Assembly (NCBI RefSeq): GCF_003574085.1 | Contig: NZ_QWKZ01000007.1 | Span: forward strand, 1-45,260 | Direction of reading: 5' to 3' | DNA from: Meiothermus luteus | GTDB taxonomy: Bacteria > Deinococcota > Deinococci > Deinococcales > Thermaceae | Length of the DNA: 45,260 nucleotides | Shown: positions 41,914 through 45,260 of the stretch, piece after piece | Position numbering within the stretch: position 1 is the stretch's first letter | Layout of the letters: the number at the start of each line of letters is the position of its first letter | The notes under the pieces: model-generated | What the model saw: the letters and a program-made list of their open reading frames with translations, nothing else | The model's database searches: none | What the model was told of the DNA's origin: nothing | Made by a program: the position numbers and the translations under genes

Positions 41914-42049
41914 TATAATACTTTCGTGGGTCATCCCTGGAACGGGGATGCGCGTAAAGGGAGCCGCAAGCGAGTGCCCCACACACGTCAAAGCTTGTGA
42001 GGATGGTCGCGCGAAACTCCAACCAAACGCAGTTGGTTGCGAGTAGTTC
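41914..42049 (+). promoter_or_regulatory. promoter and structured leader before the enolase-superfamily gene
   Basis: A perfect TATAAT at 41914-41919 starts a leader of about 125 bases. It contains CATCCC/GGGATG (41932-41950), which includes the small ORF start, and a 7-bp hairpin CAACCAA/TTGGTTG (42020-42039). No known riboswitch signature is recognised. It could work by coupling translation of the 32-codon ORF to the gene. Confidence 0.45.
41948..42046 (+). CDS. 32-codon leader ORF
   Basis: ATG 41948, with GGGG just before it, encodes MRVKGAASECPTHVKACEDG and 12 more residues ending GCE, with three cysteines. It ends three bases before the in-frame ATG 42050 of the next gene. It may be a regulatory leader peptide. 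An alternative is a decayed 3' end of an IS605-type element, because such tails often read VKACGEDxxP. Neither is proved. Confidence 0.3.
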   Translation: MRVKGAASECPTHVKACEDGRAKLQPNAVGCE

Positions 42050-42064
42050 ATGGGAGGGTTTAGG

Positions 42065-43141
42065 GTGCCCACCCTGCGCCGCATCACCCTCCGCCCCTTC
42101 CGTCTGCCCCTGCGGGGGGCCCTGCGCTGGGGCCGGGCCTCAGAACTGGAAGCCCTGGAGCACCTCTTGCTGGAGGTAGAGCTCTCCGATGGCTCGGTGG
42201 GCCGGGCCGAGATTCCCCCTCGCCCCACCATCTACGGGGAGACCCCGGCCACGGTGCGGGCAGCCCTGGAGTACCTGACCCCCAGGCTGCTGGGCCTCGA
42301 GGTGGACGATACCGAGGCCATCCAGGGGGTACTGCAGGGATTTCCCAACCACCTCACGCTCAAAGGTGGGCTGGACATCGCCTTGTGGGAGGCCTGGGCC
42401 AGGAGCGAGGGCCAGGAGCTTTGGCAGGTTCTAGAGCCACACCACCCCCGGGTACGGGTCAGCTACATCCTGGGCATCGCAGAGGAGGCCGAGATGCTGG
42501 CCGACGCCCAGGCCGCCTACCAGGCGGGGGTGCGGGTGTTCAAGGTAAAGGTAGGGCGCGATCTGGAAGGCGACCTAGCCCGCATCGCAGCCCTCCAGGA
42601 GCACCTGCCCGACGCGGCCCTCTACGCTGACGCCAACGAAACCCTCTCCCCCCAGAACGCCGAGGCCTACCTGCGGCGGTGGGCCGAGGCGGGGCTGATG
42701 TACGTGGAGGAGCCCCTCCCGGTGGCCGAGGTGCTGGCCCGGCGGCGGCTGCGGCAGCTCGGCCTGCTGCCCCTCATCGCCGACGACTCGGCCTTCACCT
42801 TGCGGGATCTGTGGCGGGAAGTCCAGCTCGAGACCTTTGACATCCTGAACATCAAACCAGCCCGGAGCGGCTACACCCAGAGCCTGGAGATGCTGGCCCT
42901 GGCCAGAAGCGAAGGCAAGCGGGTCATGGTGGGCTCCCAGGCCCTATCCAGCTTCGGCGCCTACCAGACCGCCCTGTTGGCCTTCCAAGAAGGGGTGAGC
43001 GAGCCCTGCGAGCTGGCCTTCCACCTCAAGGCCCAAGGGGGGTTCTGCCCCTTCCCCCCCTTCAAGGAGGGCTGGCTGTACTGGGAGGATCTAAAGGGGT
43101 GTGGCTTTGACCCGGAGGCCTTTGAGTGCTACGCCCTCTGA
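42065..43141 (+). CDS. enolase-superfamily enzyme, muconate-lactonising/dipeptide epimerase type
   Basis: A 358-residue protein with the MLE-subgroup catalytic pattern: KxK in VFKVKVGRDL (about residue 163), metal ligands in YADANETLS, VEEPLP and ADDSAF, and the second lysine in LNIKPARSGY. Members racemise or epimerise dipeptides and N-acyl amino acids, or make o-succinylbenzoate. The substrate cannot be fixed from sequence. GTG at 42065 has GGGAGGG six bases upstream. An ATG at 42050 (MGGFRV) would be coupled to the upstream leader ORF and remains possible. Confidence 0.8.
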   Translation: MPTLRRITLRPFRLPLRGALRWGRASELEALEHLLLEVELSDGSVGRAEIPPRPTIYGETPATVRAALEYLTPRLLGLEVDDTEAIQGVLQGFPNHLTLKGGLDIALWEAWARSEGQELWQVLEPHHPRVRVSYILGIAEEAEMLADAQAAYQAGVRVFKVKVGRDLEGDLARIAALQEHLPDAALYADANETLSPQNAEAYLRRWAEAGLMYVEEPLPVAEVLARRRLRQLGLLPLIADDSAFTLRDLWREVQLETFDILNIKPARSGYTQSLEMLALARSEGKRVMVGSQALSSFGAYQTALLAFQEGVSEPCELAFHLKAQGGFCPFPPFKEGWLYWEDLKGCGFDPEAFECYAL

Positions 43142-43414
43142 GGGGCAATTGTGTGTAGTTCTCCAACTTGGCCCAAAGCCCATCTGCTACACTCAGACCT
43201 GCCCCATCTGGGGAATCCAGACCCAAAAGGGAGGTGAGCGTTCGGTAGAGACCGCCTTACATCCAAGGCATCTCGGCCTATAGGCAACTCGACGAAACCC
43301 CACTCCGCGGTATGCCGCCGCGGTGGTGGTGCGGCCAAGTCGGCAGGGTGATGCCCGAGCATCCACAACAATTCTCGGGGGAAAGGTAAAAAAGTGTAAA
43401 AAGAGGTTTCTCTC
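43142..43414. other. gene-free stretch before the amine oxidase
   Basis: No convincing gene is seen in these 273 bases. They hold an extended -10-like TGCTACACT near 43190, a short hairpin TCTGG/CCAGA, a GC-rich hairpin CCGCGG/CCGCGG near 43306-43324 and an A-rich stretch before AGAGG, the ribosome site of the next gene. A 45-codon open stretch exists but has no start or homology. It may be a long 5' leader. Confidence 0.4.
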
Positions 43415-44737
43415 ATGAAAACCCTGGTTATAGGCGCCGGCATCGCCGGCTTATCGGCAGCCCAAGAGCTTAGGAAAGCCAACCATCAGGTTATCCTACT
43501 GGAGGCGCGAAGCCGGGTCGGAGGGCGCATCCACACCGACCGGAGCTTCGCCGAGGTCCCCATTGAGCTGGGGGCTGAGTTTATCCACAGCAGCCAGGTT
43601 CCCACCTATTCGCTAGCCCAGAAGCTTGGCCTCCGCACCTTCCACTACAACCAGCACAACGATACCCTGGTGCGTCTGCCCGACGGCGCTTTGCGCACCA
43701 TCGCCGAGGTGGGCACCCAAAAGCAGGGCTACGACAACGTCCGGCTGGTGGACTGGCCAGAGGTGAACGGCGAGGAGTCGCTGGAAGCCTACCTGGAGCG
43801 TTTAGGCGAAAGACCGATTCCCTTCAAGCTACAGGAATACATCTCCGACTTTGACCACCCCAGGTACCTGAGCGCCAAAGCTGCGCGGGAGTACCTGTGT
43901 GACCCCTCAGCAGAGGAGGGTGACTACCGCCTTCTTGATGGCTACGATTAACTAGCGATAAAACTTGCAGCCGGCCTTGACATAAGGCTGGGGGCAGCGG
44001 TGGAGCGGCTCGAGTGGGGCCCGTGGGGGGTTCGGGCCTTCACGGCCGACGGGCGGGTGTACCCAGCCGACCGGGCGGTGGTGGCCCTGCCCCTAGGGGT
44101 GCTCAAAGCCGAAGGGGTGCGCTTTGTTCCCGAACTACCCGAAGAGAAACGGCAGGCCATAGAGCGGTTGGGGCTGACCGACGCGGTCAAGCTTTTCTTC
44201 CGCTTTGACCGGCCGGTCTTCCCACCTGGCATTGTGGAGCTATACGCCCCTGGGGCGGCCCTGGAGGAATGTTGGAGCAACCCTCTAGGCCACAGCAAGG
44301 GGATAGAGGTTCTGACCGCCCTGGCCACCGGCGAAAAGGCCCGCGCGCTCATGGCCCTGCCGGAGGAAAGGGCCCTGCGGGAAGCCCTGCAGGCCCTACA
44401 GCAGGCCCTGGGCCAGCCTAGCCTTACCCCAAGCAAGGCACGCCTGGTCCACTGGCGGGACGACCCCTACACCCTAGGCGCCTACAGCATGGCCCGGGTA
44501 GGGGCTTCCGAAGCCCGGCAGGTGCTGGCCAAACCCGTGGGAAACCGGCTCTTCTTCGCCGGGGAGCACACCGCACCCAACGCCTGGGCGTCCACGGTCC
44601 ACGGGGCCTACGCCAGCGGCAAACGGGCCGCACACGAAGCTATCCGCAGCGCTTACCGAGAGGCCCCCCTTGGGCCCCGCAGGGGGCTTAGGCCATCCCT
44701 CCCACCCCCTCTTCCCGACGGCCGACCCGCGGCGTAG
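43415..44737 (+). pseudogene. flavin amine oxidase, interrupted by one in-frame ochre stop
   Basis: N-terminal FAD-binding Rossmann motif LVIGAGIAGLSAAQELRKA, then EARSRVGGRIHTDRSF and ELGAEFIHS. At 43949-43951 the frame reads TAA and continues in the same frame with LAIKLAAGLDIRLGAAVERL. Related proteins read GYDQLAxxLA here, so a CAA to TAA change explains it. The C-terminal FAD motif FFAGEHTAPNAWASTVHGAY is complete. About 439 residues would be made without the stop. The product is probably a polyamine- or monoamine-oxidase-like flavoprotein. It could be a recent mutation or a sequencing error. Confidence 0.8.
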
Positions 44738-44796
44738 GCCCCTAGCCTGTAAGCCATCCCCAACTTCCCCCAGGCCGCCTGGGGCATCATGGCCTC

Positions 44797-45260
44797 GTGA
44801 ACCTGGTCTGGCACCGCGCCGACCTGCGCCTACACGACAATCCGGCCCTCCAGCAGGCCCTCCAGGGGGGGCCCACCCTAGGGGTGGTGGTCCTTGATCC
44901 CCAGATCCTAAAGGCCACCACCCCCCGGCGGCGGGCCTGGTTCTACCGGAACGCTCGAGCCCTACAGGAGGGCTACCAAAAGCGGGGCGGGGTGCTCTTG
45001 GTGCGCACCGGAGCGCCCTGGGAGGTGCTGCCACGGCTGGTGGAGGAGCTAGGGGTTCGCGCGGTCTACGCCGTCCGCAACACCACCCCCTATGCCCGCT
45101 TCCGCGACGAGAAGGTGGCCTTGGCCCTCGGCCGGCCCCTGCACCTACTGCCAGGCCAGTACATCCACGAGCCCGGAACCCTGCGAAAGCCCGATGGGGG
45201 CCCCTACACCGTGTTTACCCCCTACGCCAAGCGCTGGTGGGCAACCCCCCTCCCCAACCC
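44797..45260 (+). CDS. phr: deoxyribodipyrimidine photolyase, partial
   Basis: The first 154 residues of a photolyase/cryptochrome alpha/beta domain: VWHRADLRLHDNPALQQAL, GVVVLDPQILKATTPRRRAW and FYRNARALQEGYQKRGGVLL, with TPYARFRDEKV. It closely follows the T. thermophilus enzyme. Photolyase repairs cyclobutane pyrimidine dimers using light. The FAD-binding helical domain lies beyond the window. The start is GTG 44797 because homology begins with the first codons. It follows the amine oxidase gene by about 60 bases. Confidence 0.9.
   Translation, partial: MNLVWHRADLRLHDNPALQQALQGGPTLGVVVLDPQILKATTPRRRAWFYRNARALQEGYQKRGGVLLVRTGAPWEVLPRLVEELGVRAVYAVRNTTPYARFRDEKVALALGRPLHLLPGQYIHEPGTLRKPDGGPYTVFTPYAKRWWATPLPN

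Noticed and set aside
41735-42022. Minus-strand open frame across the leader of the enolase-superfamily gene
   Set aside because: No ribosome site or family motif; it overlaps the end of the P-loop gene and the leader hairpins.
43202-43390. Open stretch of about 45 codons (YIQGISAYRQLDETPLRG) before the amine oxidase
   Set aside because: No start codon with a ribosome site and no recognisable similarity.

Overview
The window is a high-GC chromosome segment from a thermophile of the Thermus/Meiothermus group (phylum Deinococcota). This is inferred from lysine synthesis through the LysW carrier-protein branch of the alpha-aminoadipate route, from Thermus-like RecO, L28 and DNA photolyase sequences, and from many promoters whose -10 box lies only 6-9 bases before the start codon (leaderless mRNAs). 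No rRNA genes or CRISPR arrays were seen.

Left part, 1-16.5 kb, ordinary chromosome. After a cut-off P1-family peptidase come recO and a SpoIID-domain protein. Lysine genes follow in two blocks on the minus strand: lysZ-yjjX-lysY, and lysS-lysT-lysU-(LysW-like zinc ribbon)-lysW-lysX. The second block appears to run on into two DUF488 genes and a dual-OB-type gene. It is preceded by a promoter containing a 12-bp palindrome, a 12-codon leader peptide with tandem Lys codons, and an intrinsic terminator, which together make a classic attenuator. A large membrane protein, a DapA-superfamily aldolase resembling 4-hydroxy-2-oxoglutarate aldolase, a LEA-type lipoprotein and an alpha/beta hydrolase follow.

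Middle part, 16.5-36.5 kb, accessory and heavily scarred. It holds an IS256-family element with several frameshifts inside an older transposase remnant, and a secreted protein. Next is a TnpB-family nuclease gene without the usual zinc finger, preceded by a tiny helix-turn-helix ORF and ending in a candidate guide-RNA scaffold. A TRAP permease fragment leads into a DISARM-like defence locus: SNF2 helicase, N-terminal part of an adenine methylase, and C-terminal part of a helicase/DUF1998/nuclease-like protein. The methylase and second helicase are cut by a 5.2 kb nest of insertion sequences carrying two paralogous secreted proteins, an ATPase fragment, an unknown gene and a cupin/SnoaL gene fragment. 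A Mrr-type endonuclease and a plasmid-type parA-parB pair (parA with an in-frame amber stop) follow. The parAB genes and IS relics suggest an integrated, decayed plasmid.

Right part, 36.5-45.3 kb, chromosome again: S41 protease, ABC ATPase, coiled-coil membrane protein, tRNA-Ile2(CAU), a degenerate LytM protein, rpmB, lspA, a P-loop protein, an enolase-superfamily enzyme behind a structured leader with a 32-codon ORF, an amine oxidase broken by one ochre codon, and the start of a photolyase gene running off the end.

The strongest candidates for new biology are the lys attenuator with its operator-like palindrome, the mini-HTH/TnpB/guide-RNA unit, the DISARM-like locus with a fused helicase-DUF1998-nuclease, the LysW-like double zinc ribbon, and the DUF488-DUF488-dual-OB module inside a lysine operon.
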